A stretch of 51,457 nt of DNA from Caldifarciminota bacterium (lineage in GTDB: Bacteria > Hydrothermota > Tepidihabitantia > SM23-42). A program made the position numbers and the translations under genes. The notes under the pieces were generated by a model. That model ran no database searches. It was not told where the DNA came from and saw only the letters and a program-made list of their open reading frames with translations. The stretch's first letter is position 1; each line of letters starts with the position of its first letter. The DNA is taken from positions 1 through 51,457 of the forward strand of contig JALVOT010000001.1 of NCBI GenBank assembly GCA_027026255.1, read 5' to 3'. Positions 1 to 10,500 of the stretch are shown one piece after another.

Positions 1-70
1 GGCCTTCCCTGGTTTTAGAAAGTCTTATCAACTCTTTAATATATCCAGGAAGGCCTATTATTTCAAGCAT
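1..70 (-). CDS. Partial unknown gene cut by left window edge
   Basis: An open frame runs leftward off the window from an ATG at 70 and covers 23 codons (MLEIIGLPGYIKELI...). The same frame is open upstream to a stop near 136. A weak promoter-like pair (TTAACA, 16 bp, TAGATA) lies just upstream on the minus strand. I do not recognise the protein. It would be divergent from gdhA. With so few codons it could also be chance. Confidence 0.25.
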   Translation of the reverse strand, partial: MLEIIGLPGYIKELIRLSKTREG

Positions 71-133
71 TTTTCTTAAATCTTTTTTATATCTAAACTG
101 GTAACGATGTCTGTTAACGTTTGCAATAAACTA

Positions 134-161
134 TTGACAGAACCCGGATTTTAAATATAAT
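134..161 (+). promoter_or_regulatory. gdhA promoter (perfect sigma-70 type)
   Basis: TTGACA at 134-139 and TATAAT at 156-161 are separated by 16 bp, a perfect match to the housekeeping consensus. Transcription should start near 168, giving a leader of about 140 nt before gdhA. The leader contains a small hairpin (ggggaat/attcccc) at 237-251 and an AGGAGG ribosome-binding site at about 297-302. Confidence 0.8.
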
Positions 162-236
162 AGACTGTCTTTGAATGATGCCGGACTTCTGATATGTTAT
201 AGATTGAATAGGGTTAGTTGTAATATAAAACCCTCT

Positions 237-251
237 GGGGAATCATTCCCC
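237..251 (+). promoter_or_regulatory. Hairpin in gdhA 5' leader
   Basis: A 7-bp perfect stem (ggggaat/attcccc) with a one-base centre lies in the long untranslated leader of gdhA, about 55 bases before the start codon. It could be a short operator or an RNA hairpin. No T-run follows it, so it is not an obvious attenuator. Confidence 0.35.
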
Positions 252-289
252 AACAACAATTAGTGGAATTTTTTGATAGCAAAGCCTAA

Positions 290-1645
<1,356 letters not shown>

Positions 1646-1664
1646 TACGAACCGACACTTAAAT

Positions 1665-1697
1665 AAAGGGGGCAGTCCTCAAGGACTGCCCCCTTTT
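1665..1697 (+). terminator. Rho-independent terminator, gdhA/HU (bidirectional)
   Basis: An 11-bp perfect GC-rich stem (gggggcagtcc/ggactgccccc) with a TCAA loop is followed by TTTT. The flanking AAA/TTT extends the stem. It lies 22 bases after the gdhA stop and 32 bases beyond the end of the convergent HU gene, so it probably stops transcription from both sides. Confidence 0.9.
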
Positions 1698-1728
1698 AAT
1701 TTCAAATTTATTTAAAACCTACAACAGC

Positions 1729-2025
1729 TCATTCTGGTTTAATCTGATCATTAATCATCTTCTTAAAAATCTTTGAAGGACGGAAAAATGGAACATAGCG
1801 GTCAGGTAATGTATACTCCTTGTAAGTCTTCGGTGTTATCGCCTTTCTCCCGGGTCTTCGTCGCAATTCAAATGTGCCAAAACGCCTCAACTCCACCCGT
1901 TTATCCTTCACCAACATTTCAAAGAGAATATCAAGAAATGTATCAATAAGCTTCTCAATATCACCCTTGGTATATGCGGGACCAATCTTTTCTGATATCT
2001 TTTCAATTAAATATTCCCTTCTCAT
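1729..2025 (-). CDS. HU/IHF-family DNA-binding protein (98 aa)
   Basis: A small nucleoid protein that binds and bends DNA as a dimer. The family core is visible: an N-terminal helical region (residues 1-45), the RRFGTFELRRRPGRKAITP block that leads into the DNA-binding beta arm (about 47-66), and a C-terminal FRPSKIFKK segment. The length fits the family (90-100). Between HU and IHF subtypes I cannot decide. The start is supported by GGAGG four bases upstream, and it has its own consensus promoter about 60 bases before the start codon. It converges on gdhA with a shared terminator. Confidence 0.88.
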   Translation of the reverse strand: MRREYLIEKISEKIGPAYTKGDIEKLIDTFLDILFEMLVKDKRVELRRFGTFELRRRPGRKAITPKTYKEYTLPDRYVPFFRPSKIFKKMINDQIKPE

Positions 2026-2085
2026 AAATCCTCCTTTTTCTCAGCCAAAATTTCTAAAGTAGAATAAATATTATCAAGCAAATAT

Positions 2086-2113
2086 ATTATATCCACCAAA
2101 AATAAGATGTCAA
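2086..2113 (-). promoter_or_regulatory. Promoter of the HU gene
   Basis: On the minus strand TTGACA (2113-2108) and TATAAT (2091-2086) are separated by 16 bp. The leader to the HU start codon is about 55 nt and carries a GGAGG site. Confidence 0.75.
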
Positions 2114-2164
2114 TCTTTATGTGTAATTATTCAAAAACTGGCAGATTTATTTACAGGTGATTTA

Positions 2165-3079
2165 TTACTTATAATGTAAAGATTTGGCTCTCCTCGATAT
2201 ACCGAGATGTTTTTTGAATCGATGCCAGAATGAAAAAAGACTTTTTATCTCTTTAATATGATTCCGGGTGACCTCCCTGCCCCGTCTGATAAGTTCATCA
2301 AATGGAGAAAAATCTGCCCAATGAAAATTTGCCACCGCGGGGTTCAAAACAAAATCTGCCTGGGCAAGAATTCTCTTATCAAGTTGATACTTCATTATAC
2401 TCAAAGAACGTTGATTAATCTGAAATCCAGTATTAAATTCTCCGCCCGGCTCAGGCGGTCCGCCCAGATAGACAGCAAGGATAACATCTACACCGGACCT
2501 TTTCACCAGCTCAACTGGAATATTATTCACCACACCACCATCAACAAGAATCCGGGTTTTATTTACATAGGGAGGAAATATGCCCGGTATTGCACAACTT
2601 GCCCGAACCGCATCCAGAAGTCTACCCTCGGAAAAGATGACCTCTTCGCCAGACTTTATATCTACTGCATTACAGACAAAGGGAATCTTTAAATCACTGA
2701 ATTCTGCGTAGCCGAAAAGATCAAAAAAAAGTTTCTTGGTCGCCTCATCTCTAAAATACGACCTTTTGAAAAACAATTCACCCAAATAGATTTTTTCAAA
2801 TAATTCCCTTTTAAATCTTTCAAATACATTCCCGAATTTCGTATAAAACTTTCGCAAACCGAATTTTTCAAATTCCTCAGAGTGTATCATCTTTTCTGCC
2901 TTCTTTTTCAAATCCCCGGCTGATCCTGCAAGACAATACATCGCACCGATAACCGCACCCATTGATGTACCCGCAACAAAAGAAGGTATAAGTTTATTTT
3001 CTTCCAATACCTCAAGCACCCCGATATGTGCCAGACCCCTTGCTCCACCTCCGCCGAGGGCAATGCCGAATTTTTCCAT
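2165..3079 (-). CDS. Patatin-like phospholipase (RssA-type, 304 aa)
   Basis: A predicted acyl hydrolase with a Ser-Asp dyad. The oxyanion-hole glycine motif GGGGARG is at 9-15, the nucleophile elbow GTSMG at 37-41 (S39), and the catalytic Asp in DGG at 180-182. The length is typical of stand-alone bacterial patatins such as RssA/YchK. No signal peptide is evident, so it is probably cytoplasmic or membrane-associated. The true substrate is unknown. It begins three bases after the GGDEF gene stops, at the end of the guaA operon. The name rssA is not applied because family members differ in function. Confidence 0.88.
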   Translation of the reverse strand: MEKFGIALGGGGARGLAHIGVLEVLEENKLIPSFVAGTSMGAVIGAMYCLAGSAGDLKKKAEKMIHSEEFEKFGLRKFYTKFGNVFERFKRELFEKIYLGELFFKRSYFRDEATKKLFFDLFGYAEFSDLKIPFVCNAVDIKSGEEVIFSEGRLLDAVRASCAIPGIFPPYVNKTRILVDGGVVNNIPVELVKRSGVDVILAVYLGGPPEPGGEFNTGFQINQRSLSIMKYQLDKRILAQADFVLNPAVANFHWADFSPFDELIRRGREVTRNHIKEIKSLFSFWHRFKKHLGISRRAKSLHYK

Positions 3080-3082
3080 TTA

Positions 3083-5032
3083 TTATTTCAGGCTGCGGGC
3101 GACAATAACTCGATCCCGGCCGGTCTCCTTGGCATAATATAGCGCCTTATCCGCCTTTTCAATCAATTCATCTCTTGTTGTAGCATCAGTCGGATACCCT
3201 GCAATACCCATACTCACCGTAAATTTTATCTTTTTATCATTAAACTTCACCACCGACTTCAATAGACTGTCCTTGATATGAACCGCAGTCTTCATCGCCT
3301 TCTTTAATGAATACCCAGGAAGAATAATTGTAAACTCCTCCCCCCCATATCTGCAGGCAATGCCGGTATGTAAAATTAATTTACCGAGGAATTTTAAAAC
3401 TTCATCACCCGCCTGATGTCCATATGTATCATTAATCAATTTAAAATGGTCAACATCGATGAAGAGCAAATAGAGTTCCCTGCCCTTTTTTATTTCCTGT
3501 CCAAGGGTTTCCTGAAAATATCGGTGGTTATAAAGACCGGTCAAACCATCACGCAGGGCACGTTCTTTTTCCATTTCGTAGTAACGTGCCCTTTCCCAGG
3601 CAAGGGAAAGTTGTGAGGAAAGAATCGCCAATGCCTTTACATCATCATCGGTAAATTTTTTTCGTTTATGGTCCTCACACCAGATAACACCCAGCAGCTG
3701 TTCGTCTCCAAGCACCGGTGCACCGACGAACGAACCTGATTTCGTCTTCATCCCCTTTTTCAGAATTATCGGATTACCCTCAAAAAGGTCTTCTTTTAAA
3801 ATCGGGCTGCGGTGCCGTGCAACAAAACCAACAAGTCCCTCGTCCAGAGGAAATCTTGTTCCTTTTTTAAAATATGTTGAGGCAAGAACCTGACCTTCAT
3901 TATTCAATTCATCGGTTCTGGCGATTGAGACATCATCACATTTTAGAAATTCCTGGACCGTTTTTATTGTATCACTCAAAATCTCGCTAAGCCCTAATTC
4001 CTTCTGGAATCTTTCGGCAAGTTCCGCAATTGACAATAGGTGCCGCGACTGGAATCGCTCCCGTTCATAAAGTCTTAATATGCCCAGAAAATAGCTGAAT
4101 GTATTGCTCGCCTCATCAAAATGGGCCTTATCCTCTTCAGTAAACTGACCTTCCCTTTTATCGACAACCAGAATTCCTTCTATATTCCTGGTTAAAATAA
4201 TGGGTGCAATTATCACTGAAGAAATCTTGAGTTCTCCCTTATAGTAGCCGAGTTCCGCAGGGTCCTGGGAAAATTCCTTAATCAAAAGTGACTTCTCCTG
4301 GGCAATAACCTGACGATAGATGCCTGATTTCAAATCCATTACTGTATCCGATTTAAAAAGCTCGGACCGGGAAAATCCCTGGATAAGAACAAGATGACCA
4401 TTGTTATAAGAGAATACTGCAGTAGTATAGGCATCAAACATATTGTGGATAAATTTAACAAAATACAAAAGCGGTCTCTCAATCCCCTTATGCCGGTCAA
4501 TGTCCTTTATTGATGTTATTATCCTCATCGCCTCAAAATCAGCCGGGCTAAAAAACTGATCAGCGGTTTCATACTTTGTAAGGGAATGTCTCAAGGCATC
4601 AAGTCGGGCGAAAATTTTCTCAATAAAGAATCCAACGATAAAGATTGAAAGGATTAAAAATAAAAGGGGTAAGGGCATCACATTATGTCGGAAGAAACCA
4701 GCCAGAACTTCAATCCCCACAAGAATTGAGGCAATCAACCAGTAATTTTTATGCTCTTCACGAAACCCGATTACTGGTATAATAATAAAATATAATAAAA
4801 ACAGCGATGAATTAAATCCTCCCGTAAGTTGGCATGATAGATTTACAAGAATTGCCAGGATAATCGTATGATAAAGTTTAATTTCTCGTCTTAAAGTGTA
4901 GTATAAACCATAGATAAAAATTAAAGAGATGAATATGTAATTGTAAGGTGGGACGAGTGAATTGTGCACAATCCCCAGACCACTTATAACTGCATAACAG
5001 AGTGCTAAAATATAAAAGACCCTTATTCCCAT
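3083..5032 (-). CDS. Membrane GAF-GAF-GGDEF diguanylate cyclase (649 aa)
   Basis: Predicted to make cyclic di-GMP from two GTP. The N-terminal about 140 residues hold several membrane helices. Two GAF-like sensory domains follow (about 170-315 and 335-475), then a GGDEF domain from about 485. The active-site signature is GGEEF at 563-567, preceded by DVDHFKLINDTYGHQAGD, so the cyclase should be active. The usual product-inhibition I-site (RxxD five residues before GGEEF) reads LHTG here, so feedback inhibition is probably absent. It overlaps the 3' end of guaA by 10 bases, so GMP supply and c-di-GMP synthesis are co-transcribed. Confidence 0.9.
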   Translation of the reverse strand: MGIRVFYILALCYAVISGLGIVHNSLVPPYNYIFISLIFIYGLYYTLRREIKLYHTIILAILVNLSCQLTGGFNSSLFLLYFIIIPVIGFREEHKNYWLIASILVGIEVLAGFFRHNVMPLPLLFLILSIFIVGFFIEKIFARLDALRHSLTKYETADQFFSPADFEAMRIITSIKDIDRHKGIERPLLYFVKFIHNMFDAYTTAVFSYNNGHLVLIQGFSRSELFKSDTVMDLKSGIYRQVIAQEKSLLIKEFSQDPAELGYYKGELKISSVIIAPIILTRNIEGILVVDKREGQFTEEDKAHFDEASNTFSYFLGILRLYERERFQSRHLLSIAELAERFQKELGLSEILSDTIKTVQEFLKCDDVSIARTDELNNEGQVLASTYFKKGTRFPLDEGLVGFVARHRSPILKEDLFEGNPIILKKGMKTKSGSFVGAPVLGDEQLLGVIWCEDHKRKKFTDDDVKALAILSSQLSLAWERARYYEMEKERALRDGLTGLYNHRYFQETLGQEIKKGRELYLLFIDVDHFKLINDTYGHQAGDEVLKFLGKLILHTGIACRYGGEEFTIILPGYSLKKAMKTAVHIKDSLLKSVVKFNDKKIKFTVSMGIAGYPTDATTRDELIEKADKALYYAKETGRDRVIVARSLK

Positions 5033-6534
5033 TCAATCGTCGCCGGAGGCTTTGAGGTTATATCATAAACAACTCGATTTATCCCCCGGACCTCATTAGT
5101 TATCCTTCTTGATACCCGACCCAGAAAATCATCTGGCAGATGAACCCAATCCGCCGTCATCCCATCATCACTATAAACCGCCCTTATTGCACAGACTGCA
5201 TCATAGGTCCTCTTATCACCCATCACCCCGACACTGCCAAGCGGTAAGAGCACGGCAAATATTTGCCAGATATCCGGATATATCTTCAACTTTATAGCCT
5301 CTTCCTGAAGAATCTTATCTGCCTGGCGCAGAATGTCCAAACGCTGGGGAGTAACCTCACCAATAATCCGCACCGCAAGTCCGGGACCGGGGAATGGCTT
5401 GCGCTGTATAAATGACCCGGGTAATTTTAGAAGCCGGGCGATATTTTTTACTTCATCCTTAAACAAAAGTCTTAAAGGCTCAACCACCTTCAAGCTCATC
5501 CTTTTAGGTAAACCTCCGACATTATGATGGCTCTTAATAACATCAGCCGGGCCAATACCCCTGCCCGATTCAATAACATCGGGATAAAGGGTTCCCTGCA
5601 CAAGAAACTTAACATCAGGATACTTCTTTGCCTCGGCCTCGAATACCCGGATAAATTCTCGGCCGATAATCTTTCTTTTTTTCTCAGGATCCCTTACCCC
5701 CTTTAGTTTTGATAAAAACCGTTCCCGGGCATCAACAATCCTCAGTTTCACCTTCTTTGCCAGTTTTCTCTTCACCTCTTCCCGTTCGCCAGCACGTAAA
5801 AGTCCATTATCAACAAAGATACCGACAAAATGTGATGAACCCAGTGCCTTTGCAGCAATCGCTGCACATACTGCAGAATCAATACCACCGCTGATTGCAC
5901 AGATTGCCCGTGCATTACCGACCTGTTCTTTGATACTTAAAATTTCTTTATTTATAAATCTGCGCATCGACCAGGTCTTCTTTGCCCGACAGATCAAACT
6001 AAGGAAATTGTCGATGATCTCTATACCATACTCAGTATGTTTCACCTCGGGATGAAATTGAAGTCCATAAAATTTTTTGTATTGGAATCCTGCAATCGGG
6101 GTTGTCTCAGTTGAACCCAGAATCTTTACACCCTCAGGAACCTTAACTACAATATCACCATGACTCATCCAGACATTAAATTGTCGGGGCAGCCCATTAA
6201 ATAATTTTGTCTTTGCCACCCTGATATGGGCGAGACCATATTCCTGAGTCCTTCCCCTTTTCACCCTTCCGCCTAATATACGGGCACCCAATTGCATACC
6301 ATAACATATTCCCAGCATCGGGACAGGAAGTTCAAAAAGCCGTTTAAAAAAAGAGAGGTCTGCCTGGTATACACTACCCGGACCACCGGAAAGAATAATC
6401 CCTTCAACCTCTGAATTAAAAAATTTATCCACCGGGGTAAGAAAATGAATTATCTCTGAATAGACCCGGCATTCCCTGACCCGGCGGGCAATGAGCTGTG
6501 TATACTGGGAACCAAAATCCAAAACAACAATCAT
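5023..6534 (-). CDS. guaA: GMP synthase, glutamine-hydrolysing (503 aa)
   Basis: Converts XMP, glutamine and ATP to GMP in purine synthesis. The class I amidotransferase domain comes first (LGICYGMQLG with nucleophile C77; the QFHPE His/Glu pair near 160). It is followed by the ATP-pyrophosphatase domain with the PP-loop SGGIDSAV (about 214-221), and a C-terminal dimerisation domain ending in KPPATIEWE, the usual family terminus. The length is normal. The start ATG is preceded by GGAG at 8 bases. It is the first gene of an operon with the GGDEF and patatin genes and has its own promoter. Confidence 0.96.
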   Translation of the reverse strand: MIVVLDFGSQYTQLIARRVRECRVYSEIIHFLTPVDKFFNSEVEGIILSGGPGSVYQADLSFFKRLFELPVPMLGICYGMQLGARILGGRVKRGRTQEYGLAHIRVAKTKLFNGLPRQFNVWMSHGDIVVKVPEGVKILGSTETTPIAGFQYKKFYGLQFHPEVKHTEYGIEIIDNFLSLICRAKKTWSMRRFINKEILSIKEQVGNARAICAISGGIDSAVCAAIAAKALGSSHFVGIFVDNGLLRAGEREEVKRKLAKKVKLRIVDARERFLSKLKGVRDPEKKRKIIGREFIRVFEAEAKKYPDVKFLVQGTLYPDVIESGRGIGPADVIKSHHNVGGLPKRMSLKVVEPLRLLFKDEVKNIARLLKLPGSFIQRKPFPGPGLAVRIIGEVTPQRLDILRQADKILQEEAIKLKIYPDIWQIFAVLLPLGSVGVMGDKRTYDAVCAIRAVYSDDGMTADWVHLPDDFLGRVSRRITNEVRGINRVVYDITSKPPATIEWE

Positions 6535-6586
6535 TTATTAATCTCCTGCTCTATTTTATCTGGTAAATACCTGAAACCCATAGCTC

Positions 6587-6614
6587 ATTTTAAATATAAT
6601 TTCGGCTTTGTCAA
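6587..6614 (-). promoter_or_regulatory. guaA promoter
   Basis: TTGACA (6614-6609) and TAAAAT (6592-6587) on the minus strand, 16 bp apart. The leader to guaA is about 45 nt with a GGAG ribosome-binding site. The remaining spacer up to xerD (6615-6740) shows no further clear signal. Confidence 0.7.
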
Positions 6615-6740
6615 TACAAAATTCCTGCCCCTCTCCACTTTTTATCTCGATTTTTTTATGCGATTTGTGGTATATAGTGAAGATATGAACCTACAGCCGT
6701 AAATATCGCGGAGGAAAAAGTCGGGATGTTCAACTCTGAT

Positions 6741-7631
6741 CTATGCCCGGGGATGAAATTCTTTATATATCTCTTTTAGATATGTCCGGTCAATATGGGT
6801 ATAAATCTGGGTAGTGGATATATCTGAATGACCCAACAGTTCCTGAACAACCCTGAGGTCTGCCCCCCCCTCTAATAGATGGGTGGCGAAAGAATGCCGG
6901 AATGTATGCGGGGTAATCTTCTTTCTTATTCCTGCCCTGACCTGATATTTTTTAAAAATCTTTAAAAACCCCATACGCGAAAGTTTCTTTCCCCGTGCAT
7001 TCAGTATTAAGTAGGGCGAAGAGCGTGATTTTAGAATCACCGGCCTTCCCCTTTCCATATATTCTTCAATCGCCCGGCGTGCCTTTATTCCGAAGGGAAT
7101 GATGCGTTCTTTATTTCCCTTACCGATAATATTTATCAAACCTTCTGCGAAATTGATATTGGTGATTCTTAAGTTCAACAACTCTGATACCCTCAAACCT
7201 GAAGAGTACAGCAACTCCAGAGCAGCGCGATCCCTGAGCCCCAATGGCCCCTTGTCATCAGCCGATTCAATCATCGCCTCGACATCTTCAACTGCAAGAA
7301 CAAGGGGAAGTCTTTTATCGGTCTTCAATAATTCAAGATCTTCGCTCTGATTCCTTTCTATCTTTTTTGTAAATATCAAATGCCGATAAAAAGTCTTCAT
7401 TGCTGAAATCTTGCGATTTATGGTGAACGGACTCAAGCCCATATCAAAGAGTTTATGGATAAATTGACGCAGGTCATCGGTTTGTGCAGTAAAGAAATCT
7501 TTATCTTTTGACTGCAAAAACTTATCAACCTGACGTAAATCGTAAATATATGAATTAATCGTATTTAATTCATCACCTTCAGCAATCAGAAAATTTTTGA
7601 ACTCTTCGAGGATATCTGCACAGGATTTCAC
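6741..7631 (-). CDS. xerD: Tyrosine recombinase, XerC/XerD type (296 aa)
   Basis: A site-specific recombinase that most likely resolves chromosome dimers at dif. The N-terminal core-binding SAM-like domain spans about 1-100 and the catalytic domain 110-290. All catalytic residues are visible: R147, K171, H242, R245, H268 and nucleophile Y277. The length matches XerC/D. The start is GTG, overlapping the stop of the upstream peptidase gene (GTGA). It closes the murA-ispG operon, which argues for a housekeeping Xer rather than a phage or integron enzyme. XerC and XerD cannot be separated by eye. Confidence 0.88.
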   Translation of the reverse strand: MKSCADILEEFKNFLIAEGDELNTINSYIYDLRQVDKFLQSKDKDFFTAQTDDLRQFIHKLFDMGLSPFTINRKISAMKTFYRHLIFTKKIERNQSEDLELLKTDKRLPLVLAVEDVEAMIESADDKGPLGLRDRAALELLYSSGLRVSELLNLRITNINFAEGLINIIGKGNKERIIPFGIKARRAIEEYMERGRPVILKSRSSPYLILNARGKKLSRMGFLKIFKKYQVRAGIRKKITPHTFRHSFATHLLEGGADLRVVQELLGHSDISTTQIYTHIDRTYLKEIYKEFHPRA

Positions 7632-8851
7632 ATCTTCACAACAAGCCTTCGGGGAAATGCGGTTATATTCACCGGTCTTCCCTGCGGGTCCAAATAAACA
7701 ACATCCTCCAATCGTATTCCAAATCCCCGATTTGGATAATAGAGACCCGGTTCTACTGTAAATACCATACCCGGTTCTAACCGCTGTTTATTACTATTCA
7801 AAAGACCGAATACCGGCCTTTCATGAACATCCAGACCAAGACCATGACCCAATGAATGACAATAACCAGACACCGTTTTAGGATTACTCAAAAATGTAGT
7901 ATATCCCAGACCCTCAAAAAATTCGCATACCTTCTTTTCAATCTCTACAGTCCTGATACCGGGCTTAAGATTTTTATAAACAAGATTCTGGGCATCACGA
8001 ACTGCATTATATGCTCTTTTGATTTCTACCGGGGCATAACCAAAGCATACGGTTCGGGTAAAATCAAAATAATAACCGCCATCACACTCCCGGGGGAAAA
8101 TATCAAAGACTATCGTCTTACCCAACCTGACCGGACTTCGATCCTTACCTGAATTATGAGGCACCCCGGCGTCCCGTGCCTGGGATACAATCAGTCCTGA
8201 AGAGTTTATCAGATTTCTAAAAAAGAGTTCATCCTTCAATATCTGCTTTAAATCACCAATCAAGAGCTTCTTCTTTTGAGATTTCATTATGATATCATCT
8301 TTTACCCGCATCCTGCGCACCCTTTCAATCATTCTTCTGAATGCGTACACAACACCATTGCGGGCATATTTAATATGGGCAATCTCATTTTTGTCCTTTG
8401 TCATCCGCGCCCGGGTCAGGATATCATCTTCATCCGACCCCTTGAAAATCGTGATTTTTCTGTTAACCTTTAACAACTGATTTAGATAGTTAAAACCACT
8501 TCCCAAACTTTTCCTGCCGTAGAATGCAACAATCCCCTTCACCCCAAGATCATCAAGGATCGCCCTGGTCAAATAGGCACTTGCCTTAACCGGTTCCTTA
8601 TATTTTTCAAAAAACATCCTGGGATTATAGCGATTGATATTAATCAATTTCAATCCCGTCTTCTGAGCCACCTCCCTTTCCATTGAAGAATGTATTACAA
8701 CTGCTGGCTTTTTATATCTCTTGATAAATCGTGCGGTAAAATTCACCCCATCAAGAAGATAATGCATAAATGCATCGTCTCTCGGTGACCCCTCGGCATA
8801 GACGGCATCAACCTTCATCTTCTTCATTAAACGATCAATATCCTTTTTCAT
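7628..8851 (-). CDS. M24-family metallopeptidase, Xaa-Pro aminopeptidase-like (407 aa)
   Basis: Predicted to remove N-terminal residues ahead of proline, using two metal ions. The pita-bread catalytic domain occupies the C-terminal half. Its metal ligands are visible as DIFPRECDGGYYFDFTRT (two Asp), the HSLGHGLGLDVHE block (His), TVEPGLYYP (Glu) and IRLEDVVY (Glu). The N-terminal about 150 residues form the creatinase-like domain. I place the start at the ATG at 8851, four bases after GGAGG; an in-frame TTG one codon earlier is less likely. Substrate specificity is inferred from the family. Confidence 0.85.
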   Translation of the reverse strand: MKKDIDRLMKKMKVDAVYAEGSPRDDAFMHYLLDGVNFTARFIKRYKKPAVVIHSSMEREVAQKTGLKLININRYNPRMFFEKYKEPVKASAYLTRAILDDLGVKGIVAFYGRKSLGSGFNYLNQLLKVNRKITIFKGSDEDDILTRARMTKDKNEIAHIKYARNGVVYAFRRMIERVRRMRVKDDIIMKSQKKKLLIGDLKQILKDELFFRNLINSSGLIVSQARDAGVPHNSGKDRSPVRLGKTIVFDIFPRECDGGYYFDFTRTVCFGYAPVEIKRAYNAVRDAQNLVYKNLKPGIRTVEIEKKVCEFFEGLGYTTFLSNPKTVSGYCHSLGHGLGLDVHERPVFGLLNSNKQRLEPGMVFTVEPGLYYPNRGFGIRLEDVVYLDPQGRPVNITAFPRRLVVKM

Positions 8852-8864
8852 CAAACCTCCCTTA

Positions 8865-9470
8865 TTATTTTGTATAAAAGGAAGCCAGTTTAAAGAAATT
8901 TTCTAAAATGACAATACCAGCCGGGTATGTATCATTAAACCTTTCTGGATGAAACTGAACACCATAAATTGGCAACCTGTTATGCTTGATCACCTCTATC
9001 GGACAATGGGGTGATTCAGCAAGCTTCACAAAATCATACGGAACATCCGCAACCATCTCCTCATGGGATTTATGAACAAAAAACCTTTCACCCAGTCCTT
9101 CAAACAGTTTATCATCGACGATCCTCTTCACCATATAATATCCTTTAATCTTCCTGCCCATCAAAACCACATCCTCACCAAAGGCCGCAGAAAGAAGTTG
9201 ATGCCCAAAGCAGATACCGAGAACAGGCTTTTCAGTTCTCCTTAAGTATTCAACCTCATTCAAATAGTAATCAAAGATACCGGGTTCTGCAAATTTCCGC
9301 TGGGAGCCAGAAAGCACAATGACATCATAAAGTTTACAATCTTCACCTGTACTTATTGTCGAATAATCCTTCACCTCAACCGTATGGACCGCAACATCCT
9401 TAATTACATTGTAAAGAACCTCGATCTGAGGTGAATTCGGCAGGTAATTATCAATTATCAATGTTCTCAT
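8865..9470 (-). CDS. Stand-alone class I glutamine amidotransferase (201 aa)
   Basis: A free-standing GATase1 domain that should release ammonia from glutamine. The nucleophile motif is LGICFGHQLL (Cys about 87) and the His/Glu pair sits in GVQFHPE (about 174-176). Unlike GuaA there is no synthase domain, and the usual GGP oxyanion loop is replaced by LSGSQRK. The partner synthase is not identifiable from the neighbourhood. The start is the ATG at 9470, preceded by GAGGTG inside the 3' end of ispG. A TTG codon just before is in frame but poorly placed. It is not hisH, trpG or carA by any motif I can see. Confidence 0.75.
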   Translation of the reverse strand: MRTLIIDNYLPNSPQIEVLYNVIKDVAVHTVEVKDYSTISTGEDCKLYDVIVLSGSQRKFAEPGIFDYYLNEVEYLRRTEKPVLGICFGHQLLSAAFGEDVVLMGRKIKGYYMVKRIVDDKLFEGLGERFFVHKSHEEMVADVPYDFVKLAESPHCPIEVIKHNRLPIYGVQFHPERFNDTYPAGIVILENFFKLASFYTK

Positions 9471-10500
9471 CAATCACCTCAAATAGAGTGTCGACGAGTC
9501 TATCTTCTTTTACCCGCCTTATCTCCTTTCCCTTAGAAAAAACCGCACCAATACCTTTTCCACAGGCAATCCCAAAATCTGCTTCACGCACCTCACCCGG
9601 GCCATTCACAATACAACCCATTACCGCAATCTTCATAAAATTTTTATACCTTCTCAGCCTCTTCTGAACTTCCCTTACCACCGGCATAAGATTAACCTCA
9701 GCACGCCCGCACAAAGGACAACTAATCAATATCGGGCCGACCCTTCTCAATCCCAGGGCATTCAGTATCTCATATCCTGCAATAACCTCTTTTACCGGCT
9801 CGGCGGTCAGAGATACCCGGATTGTATCACCCACACCATTATAAAGTAAAACACCCAATCCAGCACCGCTTCTTAAGGCACCTGTGAATAAAGGCCCGGC
9901 TTCAGTTATTCCGATGTGCAGTGGATATGGAAATCTATTGGATATTGTCTGATAGGCCTCAATCGTATTTCTCACATCCGCACCCTTGGCGGAAATAACT
10001 ACATCCTTAAAGTCGAGTCGGGAAAAAATTTCTAAGCTTCTTTCAACCGTCTCCACAAGTGCCGCAGCATCAGGATGGTGATATTTTTTAATGACATCGC
10101 CGGGTAAAGAACCGGCATTCACACCAATCCTTATCGGCAAATGTCTTTCCTTTGCCCTTTTAATAACCTCTTCCAATTTCCATTCTGCGCCAATATTCCC
10201 CGGATTAATTCTCACCTTATCTACGCCGGCATCCATTGCCTGAAGGGCAAGCCGATAATCAAAATGGATATCTGCGATAATTGGAACCTTTACTGCTGCC
10301 TTTATTTTCCTGATTGCCCGGGCATCATCCCTATTCACAATCGCCAGTCTAACAAGCTCACAACCAGCCTTTTCCAGCCCCCTTATCTGTCGAATCGTTG
10401 CCTTTGTGTCCCTTGTCTTTGTCTTGGTCATTGACTGCACCGCAATCGGATAATCACCACCAATCTTAACCGAACCAATCGCAACGACCAGTTTTTTCAT
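9451..10500 (-). CDS. ispG: 4-hydroxy-3-methylbut-2-enyl diphosphate synthase (349 aa)
   Basis: Catalyses the penultimate MEP-pathway step, converting MEcPP to HMBPP with a [4Fe-4S] cluster. The cluster ligands are visible as C261 and C264 (SCPLCGR) and C296 (VMGCIVNGPGE), with the nearby Glu at 303. The N-terminal TIM barrel starts with GSVKIGGDYPIAVQSMTKTKT. This is the short bacterial form without the plant-type insertion. It overlaps murA by four bases (ATGA). Two further MEP genes, ispD and dxr, are at 35493-37279. Confidence 0.95.
   Translation of the reverse strand: MKKLVVAIGSVKIGGDYPIAVQSMTKTKTRDTKATIRQIRGLEKAGCELVRLAIVNRDDARAIRKIKAAVKVPIIADIHFDYRLALQAMDAGVDKVRINPGNIGAEWKLEEVIKRAKERHLPIRIGVNAGSLPGDVIKKYHHPDAAALVETVERSLEIFSRLDFKDVVISAKGADVRNTIEAYQTISNRFPYPLHIGITEAGPLFTGALRSGAGLGVLLYNGVGDTIRVSLTAEPVKEVIAGYEILNALGLRRVGPILISCPLCGRAEVNLMPVVREVQKRLRRYKNFMKIAVMGCIVNGPGEVREADFGIACGKGIGAVFSKGKEIRRVKEDRLVDTLFEVIDENIDN

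Noticed and set aside
1-55. Inverted repeat ggccttccctgg/ccaggaaggcc at the left edge as an IS end
   Set aside because: One arm has an extra base, it lies inside the possible partial gene, and no transposase is adjacent.
6690-6780. A 17-codon plus-strand ORF with an upstream GGAGG in the guaA-xerD gap
   Set aside because: The spacing is poor, the frame runs into the xerD 3' end on the other strand, and no promoter is present.
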